NCBI GenBank assembly: GCA_031835245.1 | Contig: JAVKOQ010000107.1 | Span: 62,001-126,000, forward strand | DNA length: 64,000 nucleotides | From: Balamuthia mandrillaris | Lineage: Eukaryota; Discosea; Longamoebia; Balamuthiidae | Reading direction: 5' to 3' | In this document: in pieces, positions 11,019 through 22,893 of the stretch | How the letters are laid out: the number at the start of each line of letters is the position of its first letter | Numbering within the stretch: the first letter of the stretch is position 1 | Position numbers and translations under genes: made by a program | Notes under the pieces: model-generated | Seen by the model: only the letters and a program-made list of their open reading frames with translations | What the model was told of the DNA's origin: nothing | The model's database searches: none

Positions 11019-12187
11019 ATGCAAGCCGAGGTAAGAGTATTGGCGGAGGAGCTATTGGAGCGAGCAGCAAGCCAACGAAAAAAGAAAGAAGGGGCTGGCC
11101 CTTACATGGTGGGCATAGCGGGTGTACCTGGGGCAGGCAAAAGCACCTTTGCCAAGAAGCTGTGCGATGAGCTGAATCAATTGGTGGGTGCCAAAGTGTC
11201 GGCAAGTCACACTCACCCTTGTTAACTGCTTGTTCTTCTCCTCCTCCTCCTTGATGCCCATCAAACACCACAGAGTGCTGAAAGCGTGGCGCTAGTAGTA
11301 CCAATGGATGGATTTCACTACACGAAGGCCCAGCTGAGGGCAATGGAGGACCCGCAGGAGGCCTTCAAAAGAAGAGGTGACAGCCCTCCACAACGCGAGG
11401 AAAATAGGGTACGTGGACTAACAATGGTATGAACAGGGGCAGCTTGGACATTTGACGGAGAAGCCTTGCTGCGCCTTCTCAAAAAGATTAAACAAGAAGG
11501 CGAAGCCAAAGCTCCTGGTTGGAGTCATGAGTTACGTCTCTCTTCTTTATTTCTTCTCCTCGCGTCTCTATTTTCTTCCTATCATACTCTCTCTCTCTCT
11601 CTCACTTCCTCTCTCTTCTCTCTCTCTCTCTCTCTCTGTTTCACTTACTTCTTCGCAACCCTTCTTACTAAAAACACCAGAACTGGAGATCCACTGCAGG
11701 ACAGCATTGAAATAACCCGAAGGCTTGTATTCCTTACCTCTTGATTAGTAGGGCACTGGTACTAATTGTTGGTGGGTCCGCACATTAGCCACAGCATCGT
11801 CATTGTGGAAGGGAACTATTTACTCTATGCGGAAGCACCTTGGGATGAGTTGGCTCAAGAGGTACCACCCACCCATTCTTACTTTATGAACAAGCTGGGC
11901 TGCTTACTGCACTCCTTGCAAAACAGTTTGATGAGCGGTGGTTCATTGCGTGCGATATAGAGCGGGCCATGGGTCGCGTGTTAAGGAGGCACCAACAAGA
12001 AAGTACGAATTACTTACTTTTGGCATCGTTCATCCCCTTTGCTCCGGCTGACGCATCACTCCACGCAGTGGGTCTTTCGGAGCAAGAGGCGCAATACAGA
12101 ATCGATACGAACGACAGGCCAAATGCAAAAGCCATACAAGAAAAACTGCTCGCTCAACTTGTAGATCGAAATATTTCTTCGAACTGA
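11019..12187 (+). CDS. P-loop kinase of the YFH7 / uridine-kinase-like family
   Basis: The Walker A motif is VGIAGVPGAGKSTFAKKL. The following VALVVPMDGFHYTKAQL block, TGDPLQDSIE, and SIVIVEGNYLL (Walker B region) identify the YFH7/FrcK branch of phosphoribulokinase/uridine-kinase-like NTPases, found in fungi, plants and bacteria. The substrate is not settled for this family. Later blocks are FDERWFIACDIERAMGRVLRRH and a C-terminal segment RIDTNDRPNA. Approximate exons: 11019-11201, 11274-11376, 11437-about 11510, about 11681-11725, about 11790-11861, about 11929-12001, about 12070-12187. Intron 1 begins GCAAGT (GC-AG type). The exon around 11510-11790 could not be resolved fully by eye. Confidence 0.75.
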
Positions 12188-12289
12188 AATGTTTCTGGGA
12201 ATTATTAAACATTCCTTTCCATTCAACACTAAACGCTAACTTTCTTTTCTTTTTTTTTTAAAAGTCCAACACGATTGACTGCAGCAAAA

Positions 12290-12703
12290 ATGCAAACAGA
12301 AACGCCAACGCCTGGCATTGATCTGAAACCTTGCCCTCGTGTGAACAAAGCCCACTTAAGCCAGTGGGTGGGATCAACAGTACGAGTGGTTGGAAAAATG
12401 AAAGGGGCAGAAAATACCGGACGACCAATTGTTCAGCTGGAAACTGCTGACGGTATTGTGGATGTTGTGACAAGGTCTTTTATGACCTTCCCTAGTACGT
12501 TCGTTGAAGTGCTTGGTGTAGTGGATCAGAAGCTGAACATTGAAGAGCAAAAGCTAACTTGCCTTGGAGAAAACTTTGGTATGCAAAGCCAACTCGTTAA
12601 ATCATTATGGAACAATCCTTCTAACCACTCCTCTTTATAAGAAATGTCTAGTTACACCATGCTCCTTCAATACATGCATCTGCATAAAGAGCCGTTCTTG
12701 TAA
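12290..12703 (+). CDS. Replication protein A 14-kDa subunit (RPA3)
   Basis: Smallest subunit of the RPA heterotrimer that coats single-stranded DNA in replication and repair. The single OB-fold shows VGSTVRVVGKMKG, VQLETADGIVDVV and FVEVLGVVDQKLNIEEQ, the expected strand pattern of RPA14. Exons 12290-12578 and 12642-12703; splicing them gives the C-terminal helix FEMSSYTMLLQYMHLHKE, which matches the trimerisation helix position of RPA14. An unspliced reading would end in a shorter unrelated tail. Confidence 0.75.
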
Positions 12704-12872
12704 GAGATAACAAAAATCGATATAAATATCTCTCGTTTTTTCCTTGACAAAAAAACCCGCCGCTGCTACAAGCATCACAAATGGCGACCGACCGACCACC
12801 CCCTAACACTTGTATTAAATAGAGGGATTTCTTATTTAAAAAAATTACATTAAATTCAGCAAAAAAATCAAT
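12704..12872. other. Short AT-rich spacer
   Basis: Spacer between RPA14 and the tRNA gene. It carries A/T-rich stretches; the run of A at 12863-12869 is the T-run terminator of the minus-strand tRNA gene. Nothing else is seen. Confidence 0.5.
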
Positions 12873-12954
12873 TGCACGCTGTGGGATTCGAACCCACGCA
12901 TCCGAAGATAATAGCGCCTAAAGCTACCGCGTTAGACCACTCCGCCAAGCGTGC
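12873..12954 (-). tRNA. tRNA-Leu (anticodon UAG)
   Basis: Read on the minus strand it folds as a class II tRNA: acceptor GCACGCT paired with AGCGTGC plus discriminator A, an A-box-like D arm, anticodon stem GTAGC/GCTAT with loop TTTAGGC (anticodon UAG), a variable arm with a UAUCUUCGGAUG hairpin, and T arm GTGGGTTCGAATCCCAC. No intron. A T-run follows within a few bases as Pol III terminator. Confidence 0.93.
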
Positions 12955-13152
12955 AGTTATTGAGAAGCAGAAAAACTAAGCGTTGCAATCTGTGTTGCTA
13001 TCATCTATTTTGTTGTTGCCGTTTGTTTTTGGCAAAGCGTCGGTTAAAGTGTGGAAAGAATTATTTTGTTGTTAGATGTTTGTTTGAACGACTCTTTTGT
13101 TACTTGCTTGTAGAGAATCGAGAACGACTCTTTGCTCTATTCTGACAAAGCC

Positions 13153-13655
13153 ATGGGCAACCCCTTAACTCGCTTCAAGAAGGTTGAAGACATCAAAGCC
13201 GACGTCAAACGCAACACGCAGAAGCTGCTTACACAGGTCGGTAAACGGCTACTTCCCTTTTAACTCTCTTTTTTTTGTTGACATGTTTGTTTGTTTTGGC
13301 CGGGACATGTGCGTTGTAGTCTGGTGAACCAGAGCCTCAAAGTGTGGAAAGGACAAGTAAGAAAACTGAAACATCCCAACCCAGACCGGAGAGAAAAACC
13401 TCGCCACCACCCCCTTTTTCCACATCCCACTCCGAAGAAGATTTGTCGCACCCGAATGTAAAGACAGACTGGAGCAAGTTCAAAAAAATCGTGCAGGAAA
13501 CTGAAGGCGAGACAAACCAACAACTTAGTCCCAGCGATGACGAAGAAGGAGAGGTGATTGTACTGGAAGAGCCTGGTGCCAGAAATGGATTAGAAACGGA
13601 GAAAGTCCAACACTACCAACAAAATCTTCCTAAATCAACAGAAAATGTCATGTAA
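13153..13655 (+). CDS. Small Gly2 protein, possibly N-myristoylated, unknown
   Basis: Two exons (13153-13236 and 13320-13655) give a protein of about 139 residues. It begins MGNPLTRFKKVEDIKADV, a possible myristoylation site plus an amphipathic basic helix that could bind membranes. The rest is hydrophilic with Pro-rich, Ser/Glu-rich and acidic segments (SPSDDEEGEVIVLEE) and no recognisable domain; it looks largely disordered. Its stop lies only about 50 bp from the stop of the convergent Vps62 gene. Confidence 0.55.
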
Positions 13656-13706
13656 ACAACTTGAATAGTGTACAGTCTCGTTCATCATAGTAAGTATTAT
13701 TCTCTT

Positions 13707-16275
13707 TCAGTCTTTGGACACCATCAAAAGGTTGTTATTGGCAGTGCCTGCATCTCCGCCGTTTCGGTTGAAACGTTTCACCTTTATGAACGCAGTGTCA
13801 CCCTCAGTAACTTGAATGCACCAATGTCCTCTGAAGTTGAAGGTTTGCTTCTGACCGGCCTTGAGCTCACACATGCCGAATTTCTTCTTGTTTTTTCTCT
13901 TTTGAGAGGTTAAGATGACACTATTATAGACGTTGGGACTTTGGTTGTGAAGCTCAATATATCCAACTGGCCAGATGCCTCCTTTGGTGATAATGCAGTT
14001 TAGTAATCAGTGCATAGGGAGAAGCGGTGAGAAAGCAAACCTTTAGAACAGGGGAAGGCGAGGTATTGTTTGTCTGTATCATAAACGCCATTGGTTTTGT
14101 CTACTTCCTCCAGCGCTGAGCCTGGCACAAAACCGATTTCCTCTTCACTACTGGAACCAAAAATTGCCGTCCAGGTGTCCTGCACTGCTCCAAAGCCAAA
14201 AGGATGCTCTCCTTCTACTTTGCCTAAAAGACCAAGCTGTTGTTAGCGTTGTTTTCACAAAGATAAGAGAGGCAGAAGAAGAGGAGAGAGAACCTGTTTG
14301 AGCATTGACAACGAAACGATAACGGTTATTGTTGTAAGTGCAGACTCCCTCGTAGATAGGAAGATAGATAATGTTGTAATTAATGCTGGTAAAGGTGGTC
14401 TTTGTCTGCATTCCTCTCACGAGGTTGGTGCGATAATCACTTCTGAGTTTGCTGGCACAGGCGTTCTTTTCAGATGCCAAAACGTTCTTTTCCAGAAAGC
14501 GTTGCCAAACAGATTGCCAAGACATCACGCCATGTTCCATGTATTTCATGTCTGTGGCCCCTGCCTGTACCTCGCTAAGCTTCCAGTTGCCTATCTTTTT
14601 CAACATTCTAGAAACTGGGATAAATAAAAAAAAACCACAAGCTGAAAAAGAAAGAGAAAGGAGAACACACTTGCGAGTAGTGGAGTCCTTGCTAGTGGCG
14701 TAGGCCTTAAGGTCACCATATTGGCTGTTGTTGACTCCTCTTTCAAGCCTCCATGTTGTCTCCTCGTACTCATGATGGTGATGCTCTGTTCTAGGGCCGT
14801 TGTGGCGCCCATAATGGTGGTGGATCTCGTGCACATTTCTTGTGAGCTGCTGGCCAACCTCCGCTGAATAGGACGATGTGGCAGAAACGTCAAACTTGTA
14901 CATCGGCGTGAACAGTGGCGTTAACTCCACCTTGATTTTACTGCCCTCTTTGCGGAAAGAGGAGGGAGCAAACCAAAGGCTTTGGCGCCACGCAGCAAAG
15001 GCCTTCTGAGCTGCTTCAGTATTCATGGCGAAAGGTATCATGAGAACTGTTGGGCTTATTTGGGGCTTCTGATAGGTCAGTAAAATTCAAATTGGTAGCC
15101 TGTAAAACGAGAGGACTCTTGTTTAAACGTACCTGTTGCTCAAAGTGCGTAAGAACCACCTCTTCTTCGCTGCTAGAGGCAGCAGAAGTGGTTGAGTTAC
15201 TCTGCTCCATAGCAGCAAGATAACGCTCGTATTGTCTCCATTCATCCTGCTGTCTTTGCTGGTCGTTGGCAAAGAACTCCTCTCCAACAAGGACCTGCCT
15301 TGCCAAACTGAACAGTGGTGTGTTGGTCAGAGGTAAGGTGTAATCCCTGGAGGAATAATAGTTAGAGAAGAGCCTCTTCAACACCAAAATAAACGAAAAG
15401 GGCAACAAGAAAACGGAAAGGCAGGGGACAAAAGGAGAAAACATGGAGAATAACAGTTACCTCCAAGCCAAGAATGTTCCCATGGACGTTCCTTGGCTGA
15501 AAGGAAAGGGACCTATGGTCCATATGGTGCAGCGTCCCTGAGCTCCACTGTCCTTATCCGACCACATGCATACACCATCCTCCTCAAAGCAAGGGCGGGC
15601 AGGGGTCACAAGGCTCTCGTGAACACAACGAACCACGTCAACGTCTGGCTCGCTGTACTCGTTGTTGACAACGCATCCCATGACCACGTAGCCCTGAGGG
15701 GGGACGGGTCGCCAGATGCTGCACCGACCAAAGGCACCGCCTGTCTTGCGGTCGCTCCACACCTGCTCGAAGCCGACAGGCCGTTCCAAAAGCCATGTAC
15801 CATCCCTCAACTGCCCTTGCGTAACCAACATGCTTTGAGTGCCTTCGGGGGGAGGCTTGTTGGCGTGTCCCCTTACAGCTAGGTCTCCAAGCGAGTGGAA
15901 ACCCTGCGGGGCTATTGGCCGGAAGAATGAAACAGTTCTTGGTTTAGCTCCTGTTTTCCTGTCATCCCATAACTTGGCATAGTCTTTGGCATAGGTTGCC
16001 TATAGGAAGGACGTTTTCAGCTGAAGGGGCGTACACATACCACGAAGCAACACAACAACAAGAGAACAAACCATTAACGCGGCAACAGGGGCAAAGGTGT
16101 AGCCATTGTGTGGAGGCGCAAGGCCGCCAACTGGCACAGCAGTCGTTGTTGCGGCAGGCGCTTGCTCGCGCTCGCCTCTAGGAGAGGCAGCGGGCTCTGG
16201 CGGTGCAGGAAGGGTGCCAAACTCATAGCTGAATGGCAAGGCTTCCATTGTAAAGCTGTAAGACGGGGCTTCCAT
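13707..16275 (-). CDS. Vps62-domain protein with extra C-terminal domains
   Basis: The N-terminal half carries a Vps62 (DUF946-like) domain: repeated W-D-D/W-S-D-R-K-T-G blocks each followed by a WRP-PPQGY or FRPIAPQGF loop (VWSDRKTGGAFGRCSIWRP, PPQGYVVMGCVVNN, CMWSDKDSGAQGRCTIW). A linker with a Ser-rich stretch follows. The middle part holds LWFAPSSFRKEGSKI and a His-rich segment (EIHHHYGRH). A later module (YNIIYLPIYEG...NNNRYRFVVNAQTGKVEG) resembles a beta-rich segment seen in zinc-ribbon-type proteins. Approximate exons: 16275-16072, 15999-15461, 15346-15133, 15068-14675, 14614-14293, 14222-14041, 13978-13707. The intron after 14675 has a GC donor. In yeast Vps62 is linked to vacuolar sorting; the role here is unknown. 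Confidence 0.7.
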
Positions 16276-16497
16276 CTGCGCAAATGTACAGCGGACACGA
16301 AAGTAAACCGGTGCACTTGGCTTTGAGGAAGGAATCTGTTTTTAATGCGCTTTTATTTGGGTGTAAGTGCGCGAGCAGCAGCAGCAGGGGTCCCCAAGCT
16401 TTTCGTGTGCGGAAGTCTCTCTTTCGGGCGTTACCGCGAAAAAAACAAAAATTTTTCTTTCAACTGCTCCCCCCCCTGTGCTTTGGTGTCGACACAA

Positions 16498-16887
16498 CTA
16501 GCCCCTCCACCTGCTGCCGCCGGTCGGCGTCCGCCTTCCTTGGAACCGTGCACCTGTGCTGCCCGCTTTGGTTACAAGCTCTGCCATGATCTGCCTGCCT
16601 ACTCTGGTCCGTACGAGAGCCACCGTTCCCAATATGTTGCCCGCCATCGCAGAGTAGTAGACGTTGAGAAAGCTTTGTTTTTTGGTCTTGTGGCGGAAGG
16701 TTTGCATGGCCCATAGGCCCCCTATCCAGCCGCCAACTAACGCACTTAGCTGCAATGTGCTTTCTCGTACTCTCCATTCGTGCCGCAAGGCTTTCTGCTT
16801 ATCATAGTAAAAAAGACCGGCACTGGCCGCGTTTACCCCCACCACATAACTCCCCAACAAGACAGTAGCGGAAGAAGAACGCTGCAT
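16498..16887 (-). CDS. DUF1294 small membrane protein
   Basis: Single exon, about 129 residues, starting MQRSSSATVLLGSY. The order is a hydrophobic first segment (VLLGSYVVGVNAASAGLFYY), then DKQKALRHEWRVRESTLQLS, a second hydrophobic segment LVGGWIGGLWAMQTFRHKTKK, and a third. DK..A...WRV.E..L and GG..G...M..FRHKT are the hallmark residues of the DUF1294 family, of unknown function. A longer start at 16971 is in frame but would add a polar leader before the first membrane helix. The next gene toward the right is divergent. Confidence 0.8.
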   Translation of the reverse strand: MQRSSSATVLLGSYVVGVNAASAGLFYYDKQKALRHEWRVRESTLQLSALVGGWIGGLWAMQTFRHKTKKQSFLNVYYSAMAGNILGTVALVRTRVGRQIMAELVTKAGSTGARFQGRRTPTGGSRWRG

Positions 16888-17446
16888 CGTACCCCTGGAT
16901 TTCTTTTTTTCTTGTTCCCCAAACACTGCTCTCAACATAATAGCTCCATTGCCCCCTAGAACCACTTCCAATTGGACCCCTCATTCAAAACACCAATGAC
17001 TCCTCAAAAAAAAATCTTTGCTGCTGTTATGAGTAGACTTATGACGGAATCTTGCTTTGTGTTATTTTTTCCTGAAGCTCTACGCCTTTTCATCCATGGC
17101 CCAGCTTTCATTTTTCAGGTGTTTATCTCTACATATCAGCACTACGGTGTGCGCAAGTGTTGGTTTTTAACTTCTTGAAACTAAATAAAACTTTTTCCCG
17201 TTTGTGGCAGTAAGGGTCGGGGCTACACAGAGATAAGTTTATTCTTTACAAAGAAGAACACCTCTGTGCCACTGATAGACAAAATAAATAGAACCAATAG
17301 GAATATATATACGAAAAAATTTCCTATTTTCAAAAACTCCGCCAAGATCTTAAACTCAGATCTCGAGATACTGTAGTACCTACGAGGTTGAGCGGCTTAG
17401 TCCACCAAGATAGCCAATAAACAAAAACAAGAGGAGAGGAGAGGAG
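16888..17446. other. Divergent intergenic region, nothing clear
   Basis: About 560 bp between the DUF1294 start and the RCAN start. It is AT-rich in the middle (a TATATATAC stretch near 17304) and has a short partly self-complementary segment at 17340-17410 that did not fold into a tRNA. No supported gene. Confidence 0.4.
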
Positions 17447-18186
17447 ATGGACACAAGCAACGTTCTTGTGGTGCAAAGACCCAACCATTCCAACGGGAGC
17501 TGTAACCGGTATAAGATCTTTTGTTGTTGTGCGATTGATTAGGTAGGTTGTTAACGTTTGCGAACTCTTATTGCTGTAGAGAGACACTTGGCGAAGAAGC
17601 TTGGGGTCAATCTTTAGAACAATCACTTCAGCCTTATGTTGAAGTATGCTACTTGAAAGTGTATCTTAAACAAGGTAAAGCGCTGGTGATCTTGCCCTCA
17701 ATAGAAGGTATGTTTATGACCGTACTTTCTGCTGTTTTTTTGAACACATATCACTTACTCTCTCCCATTAGCTGCCACCATTGCCAAAGATATTCTCACA
17801 CAACGGGGGCATGCAGTGGCATTTGGTCCTGTACGTTAAAGAGCCCTTTCGTTGCCCCTCCTCCTCAGCTTTTCAAACAACCCCGTTAACTGTTTCATTT
17901 ACAGGGCACAGAGGAAAGCACTTTGTGTGCTTCGCGCTTGTCCATCCCGCCACAAGAAAAGGCCTTCCTTTTGAGCCCTCCGCCCTCGCCGCCAGATTCA
18001 TGGGTGCCCATCCACGAAGGAATCAATAGGGTGCCATTTGTGGATCTCTCTCCGGAGGACGACGTGCTTCTCCCTGCTACCCAATGCACCCCCACCATCC
18101 GCATTGATGTCGTGCCTTCCACCACAACCACTCCCTCCACCCCCACCCGCTCTATTCCCCGCACTCGTCACCCTTTAAGCAAATGA
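17447..18186 (+). CDS. Regulator of calcineurin (calcipressin/RCAN family)
   Basis: Binds and modulates the phosphatase calcineurin. The family signature is present: KAFLLSPPPSPPDSW (the FLISPPxSPP motif), preceded by a degenerate RRM-like part (VCYLKVYLKQGKALVILP, AATIAKDILTQRGHAVAFGP), and followed by a C-terminal segment with PTIRIDVV, a plausible PxIxIT-like calcineurin docking site. Exons: 17447-17508, 17580-17707, 17772-17830, 17905-18186. The N-terminal exon is short and its assignment is the least certain part. Confidence 0.85.
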
Positions 18187-18272
18187 GGAGATCAAACTGC
18201 AAAGCAAAACCATCACGACCAACCCCTCTCCTCAAGAAGCCAAAAAAAAATCGACAAAAAACGGGGTTCTTT

Positions 18273-19684
18273 TCACTTGAAGGAAAGACTTCCACTGGCA
18301 CCACCACTGCGCGTACTGCTTGCTCCAGCTGGACTGAAAATCCCTCTTCCAAAATACTCTGCAACCGTTTGGAAACCATCCGCTGATCCTTCCAACTGTA
18401 CAAACGCCAGATGTTAACAACAACAATAAACTAACAAACAACAAACGAAAAAACAAAAAAAAAAACCTGCTTGAAAAATTGGTCATGTTGACCCGCATTC
18501 TCTTCAAGGGCCTTCTTGATTTCAGATATCTTGCGGTTGTTAGGGGCACACACGGGGCACTCCTTCTCGTTTTCTCCCAGACAGCGCTGGTGGAAGGAGT
18601 GCATGCATAGGAAGTGGATGGAGGGGAGGTCCAGCGGTCCTGTGCAACCCGTACATTTTTTTTCCTGAAAGATTTTTGCACTTATCCACAGAAAGAAAAT
18701 GAGAGAAACGGATTTTAAAAAGGACCAAAAAGGAGCGTTTTGTACCCAGTTTTTAACTCATGCATCTCTCTTCTCATTTTGTCCGTTTCATCACTGTACA
18801 TGCGTATGAGGCGCTGATCCTATAGTGAGAGAGAGAGAGAGAAGTTGATGGTGAGGAGGAAAAAAAAGAAGAGAAGAGAAGTGATTGTATGTATACCTCA
18901 GCAATAAGTTGGTTTTGTTGTTGTAATCGCTGTACGATGTAGTCCTTTACTACGCTAAGAGTGGTGGTGGACTTTTGAGACAGGATTTGTATAACCAAAA
19001 GCGGAGGAAGCAGATTGTCGCGATCGATGTCTACATGAAGAAAGCGCAAATTAGGGCAACAAATAAATGAAGAAAGAAGAATGAAAGGAGGATAAGACTT
19101 AAAGATAGAAGGAAGAAGGCCAAGGGAAACAGAAAATGTAAAAATGCTTACTGTTTAGTACTTCTATGATTTCGGCCTGACAATCTTCATCTCTCCCAGC
19201 AAAGTAGGACAATGCTTGCACCCACAAATTGGGGTCCTTGTCACTACATCATCAACAAATGATATAATCACGTTCAGGTCAAAAGGTGGACGGGGGGGGG
19301 GGGGTAGAACAAGAGGCAAGAAGCGTACCCATATTTTTTGCAGCACTCAATGACCGCCTCGTATTCGTTGTTCTCCATGTAATACTGTACAATTTCATGG
19401 TACAGCTCTAACTTCTCGTAGAGATGAAGAATGCCTTGCCTAAAGTCTTGCATTTGGGCTAACACTAGCGCATGATCTTCATCAAAATGAGCCTATATTA
19501 TTGAACAAATGAGTCGATATGAGTGTGAGGGAAGACATGATAGATGGTCAACAATAAAGCTTAGCAGTACCCTCGGGTCTACAAGAAGAGATTGTGCTTT
19601 CTTGAGACGCTCAAGCCTGTCCTCAGGACTTTGCCCTTCCTGCATCAGGAAAAAATTCTGATTAATGTTTTTTCTTAAAGACTC

Positions 19685-19718
<34 letters not shown>

Positions 19719-22332
19719 CCTCGTGCCGTAGATATAGTTCGAGCAGAGTGTTGTAAATGAGGCTGGACACCTCTCCTTGTGTGACTATAAACTCCAAAAA
19801 AGTGGTTAGCCACTCGGGCTGTTTGACGTAAATGTGTATGAACTCCTCTGGTGCAGCCTTTGCCTTTGTCCCGTGACTGAGTTGCGACTGTTCTTCTCTT
19901 AGTGTTGAGGTATCTTTTTGGAAATTGTCAGCAAAACCAGAAAACTCAATGAAAGGAAAAAAATAAAAATAACGAAAGGAAAGAAGAAAAACTCCAGGGC
20001 AACGAAAGTACCTCCTTGGCCTCGTTTTGGCTTGTAATTCGTGCAAAGGTCCATCAAAAGGTCCGTTGTTTGCTTGGGTAGGAACGAAACAAGTATTTTA
20101 CCATAGTTTTTCAAATTCTTTTCCGCCTAAAATCAAAAACAAAGTTTGTTAGCAATTATTTAACTTGCTAATGTGCACGAGCAGGATAACCTCATAAAAG
20201 TTTAATGTTGTGATGTATTCCAAAGCATTCTGGTAGTCCTTAAGGTCCTCTAAAAGTATCTTTATGTACCAGTCGTGCTCGTTGTGTCTCCTTGCAAGAT
20301 AGAGAGCGTGTTCATAATAACCGGCTTGTCTGCAAACTTTAATCGCTGTCTCAACCTCAAATTTCATTGCGTCAGAGTCGGTCTGTTTGCGGTGTTTCAG
20401 ACATTAAGTTCGAGAATAAATGTGTAAGAAACAAATCAAGTGAGAAGGGGAAGGAGGGGGAAAGGAGAATAGAGAAAGCGAAAAGGAAAAGTGAACATCC
20501 GAGAAAGAGGGGGGAAAAGATGATATAATTGCCTTGATAAACTCATCTAATTTCTGCACATCCTTCAATTTGGTGTAGCAATTAAGAAGGAGAGTGGTAT
20601 GGTCTGGATTGGCGAGTCCTTTCTCGTGCAGGGCTTGCAAATAAGAAGTAAGGTTGTGAATGCGTTGGGCATCCAAAAACTTACGAATCACATAGGAAGG
20701 CTCTAACCGGCCGATCGTACGTAGGTACTGGCGTATTGCTCCATCATAGTCTCCTTTGCTATAAAACAAAGTGAGCAAACACTCATGCACGAGCCAAGTC
20801 AAGTAATGCGTCATCATACCCATAAAGGTGATCTCCGTATTTCCGGAAGATGTCAATGATGGAGTTGTAGTCATAGTTTTGGCTGTGTGCTAAAGCAATG
20901 GCAACTGGATACAGATTTCTCTTGAACAATGTTTCTAATTTGGTTTGTGTGTCCTTTTCCTCTAATTGGAACAGCTGCAATTCGAACAACGTAAAATTAG
21001 CAAAATGAAAGAATGAGAATGAGAGAGAGAGAGAGAACCGTTCCGCTTTGAGTAAGCACGAAGATAGAGCCCCATTCAGAGACGATGTGCGTGACGCTCT
21101 GGAAGGTCAAACGACAAGCCACAAACTTGTTTTTGAGGTCATAAATAGTAAGAGTGTTCATCTTAGGTTGTCCAGCAGATGAGCTTGCCACAGTAGCAGG
21201 TGCAGCAGGGGCAGCTGTGGAGGGCCCCGCTGCTGCCCGTCCGCCACCTTGTTCATCTTGACCCACTACTATGAGGTAGCCACGGAACCATGCCACTATC
21301 TTTTTTTCTCCTTCGAAGGCAAAACAGGGACCTCTTCCTTCCGCTTCATAAAAGTAAACAGCCTTTGGAACAATAATAAGGAGTTACATTGGAATACCTG
21401 AATGTTTAAAAGACGCTTTGACAAACCTCGCTTCTAGCAACGCAAAGATCGTTGGCATCACTCATTACTGCACAGTTCAACTCACATCCACGATCGTCAA
21501 GTACTTCCTACATAAAGCAGATGAACAATTAAGTAAGATAGTAACAGCAAAAAGATGTGTGAGCGAAGAAGAAATGACCTTGGTGTGACGCTGGTCTATA
21601 CGATAGGCAACTACGGAGTCAGTTGTTGTAACAAATAGAGAGGTACCCAGTGCTCTGCTCTCCGAAAAGCCCAGTCCTATACAGGGTGTTAACAAAACGT
21701 TATACTTAAAAACAAGAAGTGGATCTTCTTGCAAAGGAGGGAGGGAAGAAAAAATAGAGAACCTGTAACTGGATTGTCTGAATCGGGTTTTAACAGTGTT
21801 TGTTTGGGGGTACGGTCTCGCTGTATGTCGTGAAAGACTATAACAACGCCATTGCAAAGGCCAACCGCCAACAGGGCCAAGTCCTCCATAACCGCTAGAC
21901 ATGTTACCTTTGTTACGACAACCATTGCATCAGCCAAAAACATGTAGAGGAGGAGAGGAGGAGAGAAAAAAAGGTACAGGCACAGGAGGGGTTTGGGGAA
22001 TGCGAATGGCACGCAAACAAAGAGGGTTGCCAGTCTTGTCCGTCTTGTCCGTTCGCCAAACTTTGAGAGTGGGACAAATGGCCTCCTCGTCATCGCCGAC
22101 CGTCACGAGGATGTTCTGCTGCTTGAGCTGTTCCATGTGGGTCACAGTACGCTTGTAGGCCTGAAAGCTGTAGACTTTGAAGTCTCGGTCCACCAAGTTC
22201 AGAAAACCTTCCGCATGTAATCATTCAACAAACAGAAAGCAAAGGAGCAGCCGTTCCAAGTTAAGGCGCAAGCAATTGTTCTTGCTGAGGAGAGAGAGAG
22301 AGAGAGAGGGGGGGGGAGAGGGAGAGGGAGAG

Positions 22333-22371
<39 letters not shown>

Positions 22372-22642
22372 AAGAGAAACGAAGAACGAAATAAAGGAAA
22401 GAGAGAAAAGTTCGAACGCTAAAAAGGATATCACCAAAGATGAGGTTACCACGACCGCTAGAACTGCAGGTGATGGCCAATTTCTGGTCGTCACAGGAGA
22501 GGTTAGAAGTTTGTATGAGAAGAAAGCAAACGGAGAAGATCCCGAATAAAAAAACTACCTGAAAGAGTTGGTGCGGTTGATCCGTGCCGGTTTCTTTGAC
22601 CACTTCCCTGTCAAAGAAGTTGAACCGCTTCCATTGAAACAT
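18273..22642 (-). CDS. VPS11: Vps11, core subunit of HOPS/CORVET
   Basis: Class C Vps subunit for late endosome/vacuole tethering. Start at 22642 gives MFQWKRFNFFDREVVKE, matching the QWRRFxFFDKExVKE start of Vps11. The N-terminal beta-propeller shows SSGRGNLIFGD, LKQQNILVTVGDDEE and KVWRTDKTDKTGNPLC. The alpha-solenoid includes IRQYLRTIGRLEPSYVIRKF, YARRHNEHDWYIKIL and QSPEDRLERLKKAQ. A C-terminal RING-type finger contains CTGCTG, FLCMHSFHQRCL and ECPVC, and the last exon ends with ADGFQTVAEYFGRGIF, also conserved. It is split into well over a dozen exons; several introns carry GA repeats on the plus strand, i.e. CT on the coding strand. The stop is at 18273-18275, convergent with RCAN. Confidence 0.93.
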
Positions 22643-22893
22643 TTCTTTGCGATTTGAAGAGGGATGGAGAGGGGCGCCTCTTCGCACTTGCTTGTTGAAC
22701 TCGTGAAAACCTTCACACGGTAGCGGCCGAAGCAGCGAAGTGGCAGCAGCAGCAGCAGTAGCAGTAGCAGGCAGACGAAGAATCAGCGACTACTCCCTCT
22801 TGCTACTTTTCTTTCTTTTGCCGATAGAAAAAAAGAAAATGGTTGAGGAGTCATTTCGTTCTAGGCTATTATTTCATTCATGTCGACGTGAAG

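Noticed and set aside
17330-17415. A tRNA-like block (TCCGCCAAGATCTT... CCACCAAGATAGCC) in the DUF1294-RCAN spacer
   Set aside because: It lacks a proper T-loop GTTCRANYC and a seven-pair acceptor stem; neither strand folds into a cloverleaf.
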